Source: UBA5314 sp035560815
GTDB lineage: Bacteria; Bacillota; Syntrophomonadia; Syntrophomonadales; Syntrophomonadaceae
DNA: 64,000 bases
Reading direction: 5' to 3'
NCBI GenBank assembly: GCA_035560815.1
Contig: DATMYR010000006.1
Coordinates: forward strand, 23,975 to 87,974
Below the pieces are notes generated by a model, which saw nothing but the letters and a program-made list of their open reading frames with translations, was not told the DNA's origin and did not search any database. Positions 32,994-41,763 of this stretch are shown one piece after another. Numbering within the stretch: position 1 is the first letter of the stretch; every line of letters begins with the position of its first letter. A program made the translations under genes and the position numbers.

Positions 32994-35822
32994 ATGAAGG
33001 ATTATATTTTTGTAAAAGGAGCCCGCGAGCATAATCTGAAGAATATCGATATCCGCATTCCCAGGGACCAGTTGGTTGTATTTACTGGGGTATCGGGGTC
33101 GGGAAAATCAAGTCTGGCGTTTGACACCATCTATAGTGAGGGGCAGCGGCGCTATGTGGAGTCGCTGTCGACTTATGCGCGTCAGTTTCTGGGCCAGATG
33201 GACAAACCCGATGTCGATTATATCGAGGGGCTTTCCCCATCCATCTCTATAGACCAGAAGTCTACTTCCAACAATCCCCGCTCCACAGTAGGTACCGTGA
33301 CCGAAATCTATGACTACCTGCGGCTGTTGTTTGCCCGGGTCGGCCAGCCGCATTGTCCCAAGGGGCATGGTCCCATTCAACGGCAAACCGTGGATCAAGT
33401 CGTTGACAGCTTATTGGGGCTGCCCGAGGGAAGCCGCATAAAAGTACTGGCTCCTGTGATCAGGGGGCAGAAAGGCGAGCACCGCAAATTGCTGAATAGC
33501 CTGTTTCGAGACGGCTATACCCGGGTGATGGTGGATGGCTTTGAATATACCTCAGATGAAGAAATTGAGCTGGCCAAGAACAAGAAACATGACATCAGCG
33601 CGGTGGTAGACCGCCTGGTAATCAAACCTGAAGTCCGCAGCCGCCTGGCCGAATCTCTGGAGTTGGCCTTCGAGTTAAGCGAAGGGGTGGTAATGGTGCA
33701 GGTGCTCCAGGAAGAAGGGGAGGAAGAACTGGTCTTCAGCCGGGACTTTGCCTGCCCGGTTTGCGGTTTCAGCCTCCCCGAACTCAGCCCCCGGATGTTT
33801 TCTTTTAATAATCCGTTCGGTGCCTGCCCGGAATGCAGCGGTTTAGGAGAAAAACGGGAGATAGACCCGGCATTGGTATTGGATCTTAATAAGAGCCTGG
33901 CGGATGGGGCTGTAATTCCCTGGTCCAATAATTTCTACACCTACTACAATCAAATTCTGGCCGGAATGGCAGAGCGAAACCGCATTCCCATGGACCGACC
34001 GCTCAACGCGTTGAGCAAGAAGCAGATTGATGCGATTCTCTATGGCAATGGGAGCGAGCGAATTGCGATTAGTTATGTTAACTCCTATGGGGAGGAAAAT
34101 GTCTTTCGCAGCAGCTATGAGGGTGTTATTAACAACCTGAAGCGGCGTTATCATGAGACAAAATCGGAATCTTCACGGGAAGACATTGAGAAATACATGA
34201 CATCCATCCTCTGTCCAAGCTGCCAGGGAAAACGCCTGCGCGAAGAAGTGTTATGGGTTTTGATCGATGGGCATTCCATCAATGATCTTACTTCACTTTC
34301 CGTTGTCCAGGCAGCACAGTTTTTTGAACATCTCCGTTTGAGCGAGCGCCAGGAATACATTGGCCGCCAGATTACCAAGGAGATTCGTGAGCGGCTAAAC
34401 TTTCTTATCGATGTGGGTCTGAGCTATCTAACCCTGAACCGGGCAGCGGGGAGCCTCTCCGGAGGGGAAGCCCAGCGCATCCGCCTGGCCACCCAGGTAG
34501 GATCGAGCCTGGTGGGAGTTCTCTACGTTTTGGACGAACCCAGCATCGGCCTACATCCCCGCGATAACAACCGCTTGCTGGCAACATTGAAACGCCTGCG
34601 TGATCTGGGCAATACGGTGATCGTTGTGGAACATGATGAGGATACGGTAAGAAACGCCGATTACATCGTAGATATAGGCCCGCGAGCCGGAATCCACGGG
34701 GGGCGGGTGGTTGCTCAGGGCAGTCTGGAAGACATCCTCCTGGTTCCCGAATCCATCACTGGATGCTACTTGTCGGGACAGATGGATATCCAGGTTCCAG
34801 ATTCCCGACGTACTGGGAATGGGAAGAAGCTGGTCATAAAAGGAGCGGCTCAACACAATCTGAAGAATATCGATGTCAATATTCCTTTAGGCGAAATGGT
34901 GGTGATTACCGGGGTATCCGGATCAGGTAAGAGCACCCTGGTTGAAGAGATTATCTACCCGGCCCTGATGAAACATTTGCACAACGGGCGCCACCGTCCG
35001 GGCCGTTACGGAAGCCTGGAAGGACTGCAGGAAATTGATAAAGTAATTAATATTGACCAATCTCCTATTGGGCGTACACCCAGGTCCAACCCCGCAACCT
35101 ACACCGGGGCTTTTGATGGAATCCGAGAACTGTTTGCCAACACCACCGAATCCAAGGTTCGGGGGTATAAACCAGGGAGGTTCAGTTTCAATGTACGCGG
35201 AGGACGCTGCGAAGCCTGCTCCGGGGACGGTATCATCAAGATCGAAATGCACTTTTTACCTGATGTTTATATTCCCTGCGAGGGGTGCAAAGGCAAACGT
35301 TATAACCGGGAAACCCTGGAGGTGAAATACCGGGGCAAGAACATTGCCGATGTTTTATATATGACCGTGGACGAGGCGGTGGAGTTTTTCTCCAGTCATC
35401 CCCGCATCCACCGTAAGCTCCAAGTATTGCAAGAGGTGGGTCTGGGGTATATCCAACTGGGCCAGGCAGCACCGTCGCTCTCTGGAGGTGAAGCCCAGCG
35501 CGTCAAATTATCCACAGAATTGTCCAAGCGCTCAACGGGAAAGACTTTGTATATCCTGGATGAGCCTACTACGGGTCTGCATAAGGATGATGTTAAACAT
35601 CTGCTTAGCGTTCTCAACCAACTGGTAGATAATGGAAATACGGTCTTGATTATTGAACACAACCTGGATGTTATAAAGAGTGCTGACCATGTGATCGATT
35701 TGGGGCCTGAAGGCGGAGAGGCCGGAGGCCAGATTGTCGCCCAGGGCACACCGGAAGAGGTTGCCCGGCATTCCACATCCTATACCGGCTTTTATCTCCA
35801 TGAGGCATTGCAAGGCCACTAA
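32994..35822 (+). CDS. uvrA: Excinuclease ABC subunit A
   Basis: 942 residues, full length. Two ABC modules, each with GVSGSGKS Walker A (about 31-38 and 640), LSGGEAQRIRLATQ and LSGGEAQRVKLSTE signatures, and Walker B VLDEPSIGLHP and ILDEPTTGLH. The zinc modules show CPVCGFSLPELSPRMFSF then CPECSGLG, and CEACSGDGIIKIEMHFL then CEGCKGKRY. It scans DNA and loads UvrB. Between uvrB and uvrC, same strand, a complete repair operon. Confidence 0.98.
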   Translation: MKDYIFVKGAREHNLKNIDIRIPRDQLVVFTGVSGSGKSSLAFDTIYSEGQRRYVESLSTYARQFLGQMDKPDVDYIEGLSPSISIDQKSTSNNPRSTVGTVTEIYDYLRLLFARVGQPHCPKGHGPIQRQTVDQVVDSLLGLPEGSRIKVLAPVIRGQKGEHRKLLNSLFRDGYTRVMVDGFEYTSDEEIELAKNKKHDISAVVDRLVIKPEVRSRLAESLELAFELSEGVVMVQVLQEEGEEELVFSRDFACPVCGFSLPELSPRMFSFNNPFGACPECSGLGEKREIDPALVLDLNKSLADGAVIPWSNNFYTYYNQILAGMAERNRIPMDRPLNALSKKQIDAILYGNGSERIAISYVNSYGEENVFRSSYEGVINNLKRRYHETKSESSREDIEKYMTSILCPSCQGKRLREEVLWVLIDGHSINDLTSLSVVQAAQFFEHLRLSERQEYIGRQITKEIRERLNFLIDVGLSYLTLNRAAGSLSGGEAQRIRLATQVGSSLVGVLYVLDEPSIGLHPRDNNRLLATLKRLRDLGNTVIVVEHDEDTVRNADYIVDIGPRAGIHGGRVVAQGSLEDILLVPESITGCYLSGQMDIQVPDSRRTGNGKKLVIKGAAQHNLKNIDVNIPLGEMVVITGVSGSGKSTLVEEIIYPALMKHLHNGRHRPGRYGSLEGLQEIDKVINIDQSPIGRTPRSNPATYTGAFDGIRELFANTTESKVRGYKPGRFSFNVRGGRCEACSGDGIIKIEMHFLPDVYIPCEGCKGKRYNRETLEVKYRGKNIADVLYMTVDEAVEFFSSHPRIHRKLQVLQEVGLGYIQLGQAAPSLSGGEAQRVKLSTELSKRSTGKTLYILDEPTTGLHKDDVKHLLSVLNQLVDNGNTVLIIEHNLDVIKSADHVIDLGPEGGEAGGQIVAQGTPEEVARHSTSYTGFYLHEALQGH

Positions 35823-35870
35823 GAACCTGGTCCATATAAGGCCGAGAGGGAGAAAACGGGAGAACCACTG

Positions 35871-37664
35871 ATGAAAGAACGCTTGAAAACTGTGCCCATG
35901 CAACCGGGCGTCTATCTATATAAAGATAGTGATGGCCGGGTAATTTACGTGGGCAAAGCCAAACTACTGCGCAACCGTATGCGTTCGTATTTCCAGGCCA
36001 GCCATACCCTGCACCCCAAGGTAAGAGCTATGATGAACCGGGTGGCGGAGTTTGATTTCATTGTCACTGCCAGCGAAATGGAAGCCTTGCTCCTGGAAAA
36101 TAATCTGATCAAGGCTTACCAGCCCCGCTATAATATCGACTTGCGGGACGACAAGACCTACCCCTACTTGAAGATCACGATTGCTGAGGAGTTTCCCCGT
36201 ATTCTGGTGGTGAGGGAAGACAAAGACGGACGATCACGATACTTCGGGCCCTATACCGAAGCCGGAGCCTTGCGAGAAACAGTTCGCGTCTTGACCAACA
36301 TCTTCCCTTTGCGCACCTGCAAAAACCTTGTACGCCGGGAAAGACCCTGCCTGAACCGAGATCTGGGTCGATGTCTGGCTCCCTGCACCGGCTGCGTGGA
36401 TCAGGTTGATTACCGCCAAATGGTAGATGAAATCGTGTCCTTTATGGAAGGGAACTATCAGGATTTGCTAACCAGTAAACAATCAGAGATGCAGGAGGCA
36501 GCTGCAGACCTGGAGTTTGAAAAGGCTGCCCGCTTACGTGATCAAATAGAGAGCATCCGCAAGCTGGGGCAGAAGCAGAAAGTAGACCTCGAACACCCCT
36601 ATGATATGGATTTGGTTGCCATACTGGCTGAAGAGAAGGCTGCTCTGGGATTGCTTTTTAAGATACGAGCCGGGAAACTAATCAGCAAGGACAGCTTCTG
36701 GCTTACCCGAGCCATGGAGGAACCAGAACCAGATTTAATGGAGTTCCTGTTCAAACGTTATTATGATAATCAGGATGATGTCCCACCTGAAATTTTGGTC
36801 AACATTTTGCCATCCAGTCATCTATTGATCGGTGATTGGCTGCGCGGAAACAACGGCCGGAAAGTGGCTATCAAGGTTCCTGTCAAAGGGGAAAAACGGC
36901 GCCTTATGGATATGGTCGAAAACAACGCCCGGGTCTTGCTACAGGAGCGCTTTACCGGAGAACAGGCCCGGGAAAGAATCTTGGTTCACCTTAGTCAGGT
37001 ATTGGACCTGGAAATTATTCCGCAGAGGATAGAATGTTATGATGTTTCTCATTTAGCCGGCCAGGAAACTGTGGCATCTATGGTTGTATTCACCGGGGGA
37101 CTGGCTGATAAGAAAGCTTATCGGCGTTTTAAAATCATGGTGGAAAAGAACAACGATTATGACGCGTTGGCCGAAACGCTGCAGCGTCGACTCCTGGAAG
37201 CCCGACAGGGAAATCCCAATTTTCTTCCTGAACCTGACCTCTTGGTGATTGATGGAGGAGTAGGGCAATTGCATGCGGTGCTGGCCGTTTTAGATAAGAT
37301 GGGCATGGAGATTCCGACCATCTCCCTGGCTAAAAAACGGGAAGAAATCTACCGCCCTGGACAAGCGGAGCCACTACTATTACCAAGACGTGATGAGGGG
37401 TTAAAATTACTTCAACGTCTGCGGGATGAAGCACACCGTTTTGCCATATCCTATAACCGTCAGAGGCGCAATAAAAAGCTTACCAGTTCGCTTCTGGACC
37501 AGATTCCTGGAGTGGGAGCGAAGCGGAAGAAGGTTCTCCTGCAGCATTTTGGATCAGTGGCTGCATTGCGCCAGGCTTCACCCCAGGAAATCACTGCGGT
37601 GTCCGGTATTAGCACCCGGTTGGCTCAAGAAATCTGCGATTATTTTGGGAAAGAGAAGGATTGA
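35871..37664 (+). CDS. uvrC: Excinuclease ABC subunit C
   Basis: 597 residues; makes both incisions. N-terminal GIY-YIG nuclease (PGVYLYKDSDGRVIYVGKAK), a cysteine cluster C-x-x-C-type region near 155-180 (LNRDLGRCLAPCTGCV), the UvrB-binding UVR motif (AADLEFEKAARLRDQIESIR), an RNase-H-like second nuclease (IECYDVSHLAGQETVASMVV, then DLLVIDGGVGQL) and a C-terminal double helix-hairpin-helix (IPGVGAKRKKVLLQHFGSVA). ATG 35871. Confidence 0.97.
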   Translation: MKERLKTVPMQPGVYLYKDSDGRVIYVGKAKLLRNRMRSYFQASHTLHPKVRAMMNRVAEFDFIVTASEMEALLLENNLIKAYQPRYNIDLRDDKTYPYLKITIAEEFPRILVVREDKDGRSRYFGPYTEAGALRETVRVLTNIFPLRTCKNLVRRERPCLNRDLGRCLAPCTGCVDQVDYRQMVDEIVSFMEGNYQDLLTSKQSEMQEAAADLEFEKAARLRDQIESIRKLGQKQKVDLEHPYDMDLVAILAEEKAALGLLFKIRAGKLISKDSFWLTRAMEEPEPDLMEFLFKRYYDNQDDVPPEILVNILPSSHLLIGDWLRGNNGRKVAIKVPVKGEKRRLMDMVENNARVLLQERFTGEQARERILVHLSQVLDLEIIPQRIECYDVSHLAGQETVASMVVFTGGLADKKAYRRFKIMVEKNNDYDALAETLQRRLLEARQGNPNFLPEPDLLVIDGGVGQLHAVLAVLDKMGMEIPTISLAKKREEIYRPGQAEPLLLPRRDEGLKLLQRLRDEAHRFAISYNRQRRNKKLTSSLLDQIPGVGAKRKKVLLQHFGSVAALRQASPQEITAVSGISTRLAQEICDYFGKEKD

Positions 37665-37729
37665 TGAAATATTTCCCGGGAAATAATAAATAAATGTTGA
37701 AGGCAACTGTCAAAATTTCGGGAAAAGGA

Positions 37730-37738
37730 TGATATAAT
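37730..37738 (+). promoter_or_regulatory. Extended -10 promoter downstream of uvrC
   Basis: TGATATAAT at 37730-37738 is a perfect extended -10; upstream TGTCAA at 37709 is a poor -35 at 18 bases. It would transcribe the modular repeat and the small membrane protein gene. Confidence 0.45.
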
Positions 37739-37749
37739 TTTAATATGGG

Positions 37750-37886
37750 TTGGGGACACACCTTCCCCCGGGCGTAGCTAAACTAACTATTTTTGCTATG
37801 TGTTGCTTTCATTGATGTAGACATATTGCCAACTAGCAGCGGTAAGGAATGTCCCCATGAATGCGACTGTTGGTCGCATTGGTAAG
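37750..37886. repeat. Modular intergenic repeat (copy 3), downstream of uvrC
   Basis: TTGGGGACACACCTTCCCCC (37750-37769) at one end and AAGGAATGTCCCCATG (37844-37859) at the other. The second is followed by a mini-hairpin ATGCGAC/GTCGCAT and GGTAAG. The centre differs from the other copies. The interval 37665-37967 has no gene. Confidence 0.8.
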
Positions 37887-37967
37887 TTGGGGATTAATCT
37901 ACCAATGAAGTAACCAAAGGATTTAGGATATTGTTGAGTAAGGTGTGCAGAAGGGGGAGTTTGATCA

Positions 37968-38327
37968 ATGCAAGGATGGATGATGAGATGGCTATTGAAT
38001 ATTCTGGCAATTCTGCTGACAGCAGCTATCGCGCCCCATTTCGCCATTAATGGTTGGTGGGCGGCAGTTGTAGGATCTGTTTTCCTGGGCATCATTAATG
38101 CGGTCATCAGGCCGCTGGTAATTGTTCTGACATTGCCCCTGAATGTGCTTACCCTGGGCCTTTTCACCTTTGTGATCAACGGGTTTATGCTCTGGATTAC
38201 TTCGATTACGGTCCGCAATTTTGATATTGATGGTTTTGGCTGGGCGATTATTGCTGCTTTTATCCTGACGATCCTCAGTGGCGTGATTAGTTTTTTCGTA
38301 GAAGATCGGCCTTTTCAGTTCCGTTAA
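37968..38327 (+). CDS. YvlD-type small membrane protein (phage-holin-4-like family)
   Basis: 119 residues, four hydrophobic segments (about 7-25, 28-48, 55-78, 90-112) with the short motifs INAVIRPLVIVLTLPLNVLT and GFMLWITS that mark the family. B. subtilis YvlD and many relatives are of this type; despite the holin-like name they are not phage genes and their function is not established. ATG 37968 after GGGGGAG. Flanked by modular repeats on both sides. Confidence 0.85.
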   Translation: MQGWMMRWLLNILAILLTAAIAPHFAINGWWAAVVGSVFLGIINAVIRPLVIVLTLPLNVLTLGLFTFVINGFMLWITSITVRNFDIDGFGWAIIAAFILTILSGVISFFVEDRPFQFR

Positions 38328-38404
38328 AAACCGAAATCAACATAAAATCTGATTAGCCGGGCACCAGCTCGGCTATAATTTTCAGCGGTTTAATTCAAGG
38401 TTTA

Positions 38405-38720
38405 CTTACATCCAGCGCCGCAGGCGCTCATGGGGACATTCCTTATTAAAGGAAAGATATCCCTAAACTTTTAGCTTTCGTCCGAATTATATTCTTACAT
38501 CCACCGCCCGTTGGGCGGTCATGGGGACATTCCCTGAAGAGGTCCCTATCCCAAACAGCTACATAAGTTAAAATTGCTTACATCCAGCGGCCACAGGCCG
38601 TACCACAGGCACTTGTAATATCGGTCGCCTTCACAGGCTCCTCGATCTTACTGGCGCTCATGGGGACATCCTCTCCCGAAGGGGAGGTGTGTCACCTAAC
38701 CTTAGCCGGAAGGTGTCCCC
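38405..38720. repeat. Modular intergenic repeat (copy 4), tandem array of three units
   Basis: Three units begin CTTACATCCA (38405, 38493, 38578), each followed by its own GC-rich mini-hairpin (GCGCC/GGCGC; CCGCCC/GGGCGG; GCGGCC/GGCCGT-like) and CATGGGGACATTCC (the last CATGGGGACATCC). The third unit also holds the CACAGGCACTTGTAATATCG and GCTCCTCGATCTTAC insert seen in copies 1 and 2. It ends with GGGGAGGTGTGTCACC and GGAAGGTGTCCCC (38680-38720). The interval 38328-38740 has no gene. Confidence 0.82.
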
Positions 38721-38740
38721 AAACCGTTAAGGAGGAAATC

Positions 38741-39541
38741 ATGACCATTAAACTGGTGGCGATTGATCTTGATGATACTCTCTTGGACTCGCGCCTGCGC
38801 ATATCTCCGCGCTGCCTGCAGGTGATTCGCCAGGTCCAGGCCCGGGGAGTTATGGTAACTCTGGCCACCGGGCGTATGTATCGTTCCGCTCTTCCCTATG
38901 CCAATCAATTACAGGTGGACACGCCTTTAATCACCTACCAGGGAGCCCTGGTCAAAAATTCGCGTTCCGGTGAAGAACTTTATTTCCAACCGGTTCCCTG
39001 TGACCTGGGGGTGGAAGTAATGGATTATTTTCATCAGGCGGGTGTTCATTATCACTGCTATTTCGATGACCGCTTGTGCATGGAAAAGTTAAGCTATGAA
39101 GGGCAGCAGTACGCGAAATTGGCCCGGGTTAAACCGGTCATTATCAAAAACCTCCGGGAAGCTGCTCGGGAGAAGCCATCGCCCAAAATATTGGCTGCTC
39201 ACTACAAAGAGGAGCTTCTACTAGATATGGAGAAGGAATTAAATACCAGGTTTGGCGACACCCTTAATATCACCCGTTCCAAGTCCTATTTCCTGGAATT
39301 CATGCACCCACTAGCTACCAAAGGCCGGGCTTTGGAAATAGTAGCCCGGCATTATGGAATTGAAAAGCATGAAGTAATGGCTCTGGGTGACAGCTATAAT
39401 GATCTGGCCATGATCGAATGGGCCGGCCTGGGGGTGGCAATGGGAAATGCCCGCGAGGTTGTTAAGAAGGCCGCTGATTACGTAACCCTGAGCAATGAAG
39501 ATGAAGGTGTGGCAGAAGCCTTGCAACGCTTTGTTTTATAA
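38741..39541 (+). CDS. Cof-type HAD-superfamily phosphatase
   Basis: 266 residues. HAD motif I LVAIDLDDTLLDSRLRISPR (catalytic Asp pair DxD), motif II TLATGR, a C2 cap in the middle and the terminal GDSYNDLAMIEWAGLGVAMG motif IV. Such enzymes dephosphorylate small sugar or cofactor phosphates; the substrate cannot be told from sequence. ATG 38741 follows AAGGAGGAAATC. Next to a DUF362 ferredoxin-like protein and a sugar kinase, possibly one operon (gaps 14 and 33 bp). Confidence 0.9.
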   Translation: MTIKLVAIDLDDTLLDSRLRISPRCLQVIRQVQARGVMVTLATGRMYRSALPYANQLQVDTPLITYQGALVKNSRSGEELYFQPVPCDLGVEVMDYFHQAGVHYHCYFDDRLCMEKLSYEGQQYAKLARVKPVIIKNLREAAREKPSPKILAAHYKEELLLDMEKELNTRFGDTLNITRSKSYFLEFMHPLATKGRALEIVARHYGIEKHEVMALGDSYNDLAMIEWAGLGVAMGNAREVVKKAADYVTLSNEDEGVAEALQRFVL

Positions 39542-39555
39542 GGAGGAAAGATGGT

Positions 39556-40680
39556 ATGGCAGCGAAAGTCTTTTTTACTGATTTGAGAGCGAAAAACAAT
39601 CAGAGCCTGCTTGATAAGATGGAGCGGGTCGCCAGTCGAGCTGGGTTGAACAAAGTAGTGGAACCGGGTGACCTGGTGGCCATCAAGCTTCACTTTGGAG
39701 AACCGGGCAACCTGGCCTATATTAGACCCCAGTATGTGCGTCGGGTTGTGGACATGGTCAAAAAGCATCAGGGCAAACCCTTTCTGACCGATGCCAACAC
39801 CTTGTACAGAGGGCAGCGTTCCAATTCTGTAGACCATGTAGAAGCGGCTATCCTCAATGGCTTTGATTATGCGGTGGCCGGCGCACCTGTTATTATCGCC
39901 GACGGCTTGACCGGGAAAGACTACATCAAAGTGCCTATTCCCGGCAAACATTTCAAGGAAGTGAATATCGGTAGTGCTGCTGTACACGCCGATGCCCTGG
40001 TAGTTATGTCTCATTTTAAAGGACATGAATTAACCGGGTTTGGCGGGGCATTGAAGAATTTGGGCATGGGGTTGGGATCCCGCAGTGGGAAACAGCAGAT
40101 GCATTCCGACATGCTGCCCGGTGTAAAGGACAATTTGTGCACCGGCTGCGCCAGATGCCAGCAGTGGTGTCCAGCGGATGCGATTGCCATGGAGCCCTGG
40201 GAAGGAAACAAGAAGGGACAAAAATCCCGAATCATGGAGGAAAAATGCTGGGGATGCGGAGAATGCGGGGTTACCTGCACATTTGATGCCATCAACATTA
40301 ACTGGCGCACCACCCCTCAGGTTATGCAGGAGAAGACTGCGGAATACGCCCTGGGTGCAGTAGCCGGTAAAGAAGGCAAAGTAGTCTACATATCCTTTGT
40401 GATGGATATCAGCCCGGAATGCGATTGCTACGGGCATAACGATACAGCTATAGCCCGCAACCTGGGAATTATGGCCTCCCTGGACCCCGTGGCCTTGGAC
40501 CACGCTTGTGTTGAAATGGTCAATGCTCAGCCAACCTTACCCGGGTGTTTGATAGAAGGATTGGAGGCCGGGCAAGATAAGTTTGAAGCCGTTCATCCCG
40601 GTGTGGGTTGGATGGCAATGTTAAAACATGCCCAAGATCTCGGCCTGGGGACATTGGAATACCAGCTGGTGGAGGTATAA
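39556..40680 (+). CDS. DUF362 protein with two 4Fe-4S clusters
   Basis: 374 residues. An N-terminal DUF362 domain (about 1-190, KLHFGEPGNLAYIRPQYVRR, then FLTDANTLYRGQRSNSVDHV) and an inserted ferredoxin pair (about 195-250, CTGCARCQQWCPADAI and CWGCGECGVTCTFDAI), each a CxxCxxC...CP or C...C set able to hold a 4Fe-4S cluster. The rest resumes DUF362. These proteins are widespread in anaerobes as uncharacterised iron-sulfur centre proteins. A redox role is inferred only from the clusters. Confidence 0.88.
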   Translation: MAAKVFFTDLRAKNNQSLLDKMERVASRAGLNKVVEPGDLVAIKLHFGEPGNLAYIRPQYVRRVVDMVKKHQGKPFLTDANTLYRGQRSNSVDHVEAAILNGFDYAVAGAPVIIADGLTGKDYIKVPIPGKHFKEVNIGSAAVHADALVVMSHFKGHELTGFGGALKNLGMGLGSRSGKQQMHSDMLPGVKDNLCTGCARCQQWCPADAIAMEPWEGNKKGQKSRIMEEKCWGCGECGVTCTFDAININWRTTPQVMQEKTAEYALGAVAGKEGKVVYISFVMDISPECDCYGHNDTAIARNLGIMASLDPVALDHACVEMVNAQPTLPGCLIEGLEAGQDKFEAVHPGVGWMAMLKHAQDLGLGTLEYQLVEV

Positions 40681-40713
40681 CTGGCGGGGCAACTCTGCCC
40701 GAAGGAGGATGAC

Positions 40714-41682
40714 ATGCGGGATCTGATGATGGTTGCCGACCTGGGAGCCAGTAAAATCCTGGCTGCTATTGCCACACCAGACGGTCAAATTCTGGCCCGA
40801 GAGAAACATCCTACGATTCCCCAGCGACATCCTCAAGAGATCATCGACCAGATTTGCGCTGTGCTGCTGCGATTAGGAGAGCAGACTTTTCAACCCGGGG
40901 ACTGCTGGCAGGGTGCGGCCCTGGCTACCCCGGGGCCTCTTTCCTATCCAGATGGAGTGGTCTTTGATTCTCCCAATCTGGGCTGGCGGGAAGTGCATCT
41001 ACTCACCGAAATGAGGTCTCGCCTGGCGCAGGAGCTGGTCGTTGAGAAGGACACCAATATGGCAGTCCAGGGGGAGTACCGATTTGGACAGCGCGGTTTA
41101 TATCGAAATATCCTGTATATTACCATGAGCACCGGCATCGGAGGAGGCCTCCTCTTGGACGGAAAACTATACCGTGGGTGCCGGGGTGGGGCGGGAGAGA
41201 TCGGACACATGGTGATAGATCCGGACGGCCCCTTATGCGGATGTGGACGCCGAGGGTGCTTGGAAGCGATGGCTTCCGGCAATGCCATCGCCGCCCAGGC
41301 ATCGGAAATGACAGCCCGGGGATGGGGGAAAGAACGAGGCTTGACGGCTGATAACCTCGGAGCTCGTGAAATCGGAGAGGCAGCTCGTTCTGGAGATGCT
41401 CAGGCCCAGATGCTGGTGCAGAAGATAACCGGATACCTGGCAACCGGAATTGCCAACCTGGTGAATATCTTCAATCCGGAAATGATAGTAGTGGGTGGTA
41501 GTGTGGCCCTGGGCTGGCAGGACCTGATGGCCAGGGATCTGGAAGCTGCAGTCAAAGCCCAGGTTTTTCCCCTAAACAGTCGTGACCTGCACCTTGAATT
41601 TACGAAATTGGGAGAGGACATTGTCCTGCTGGGCTGTGTTGCAGCGCTTATAGAGGCCGGATCTCCAGCAGGTATACCATAA
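40714..41682 (+). CDS. ROK-family sugar kinase (glucokinase-like)
   Basis: 322 residues. N-terminal phosphate-binding VADLGASKILAAIATPDGQI, TPGPLSYPDGVVFDSPNLGW, STGIGGGLLLDGKLYRGCRG, GAGEIGHMVIDPDGPLCGCG and the zinc-binding CGCGRRGCLEAMASG, all ROK signatures. No helix-turn-helix, so a kinase rather than a repressor; glucose is the usual substrate. The next gene is a phosphoglucose/phosphomannose isomerase, so the two could feed hexose into glycolysis. Confidence 0.88.
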   Translation: MRDLMMVADLGASKILAAIATPDGQILAREKHPTIPQRHPQEIIDQICAVLLRLGEQTFQPGDCWQGAALATPGPLSYPDGVVFDSPNLGWREVHLLTEMRSRLAQELVVEKDTNMAVQGEYRFGQRGLYRNILYITMSTGIGGGLLLDGKLYRGCRGGAGEIGHMVIDPDGPLCGCGRRGCLEAMASGNAIAAQASEMTARGWGKERGLTADNLGAREIGEAARSGDAQAQMLVQKITGYLATGIANLVNIFNPEMIVVGGSVALGWQDLMARDLEAAVKAQVFPLNSRDLHLEFTKLGEDIVLLGCVAALIEAGSPAGIP

Positions 41683-41763
41683 GCTTGTCTACCATATATT
41701 TTTTAAGGTTATATCTTATCACTCGCTCGTGTTTTAAACAAAATGAAAAGGGAGGACTGGAAC

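Noticed and set aside
37968..38327. Prophage holin suggested by family name
   Set aside because: No other phage genes nearby; YvlD-type proteins are ordinary chromosomal membrane proteins.
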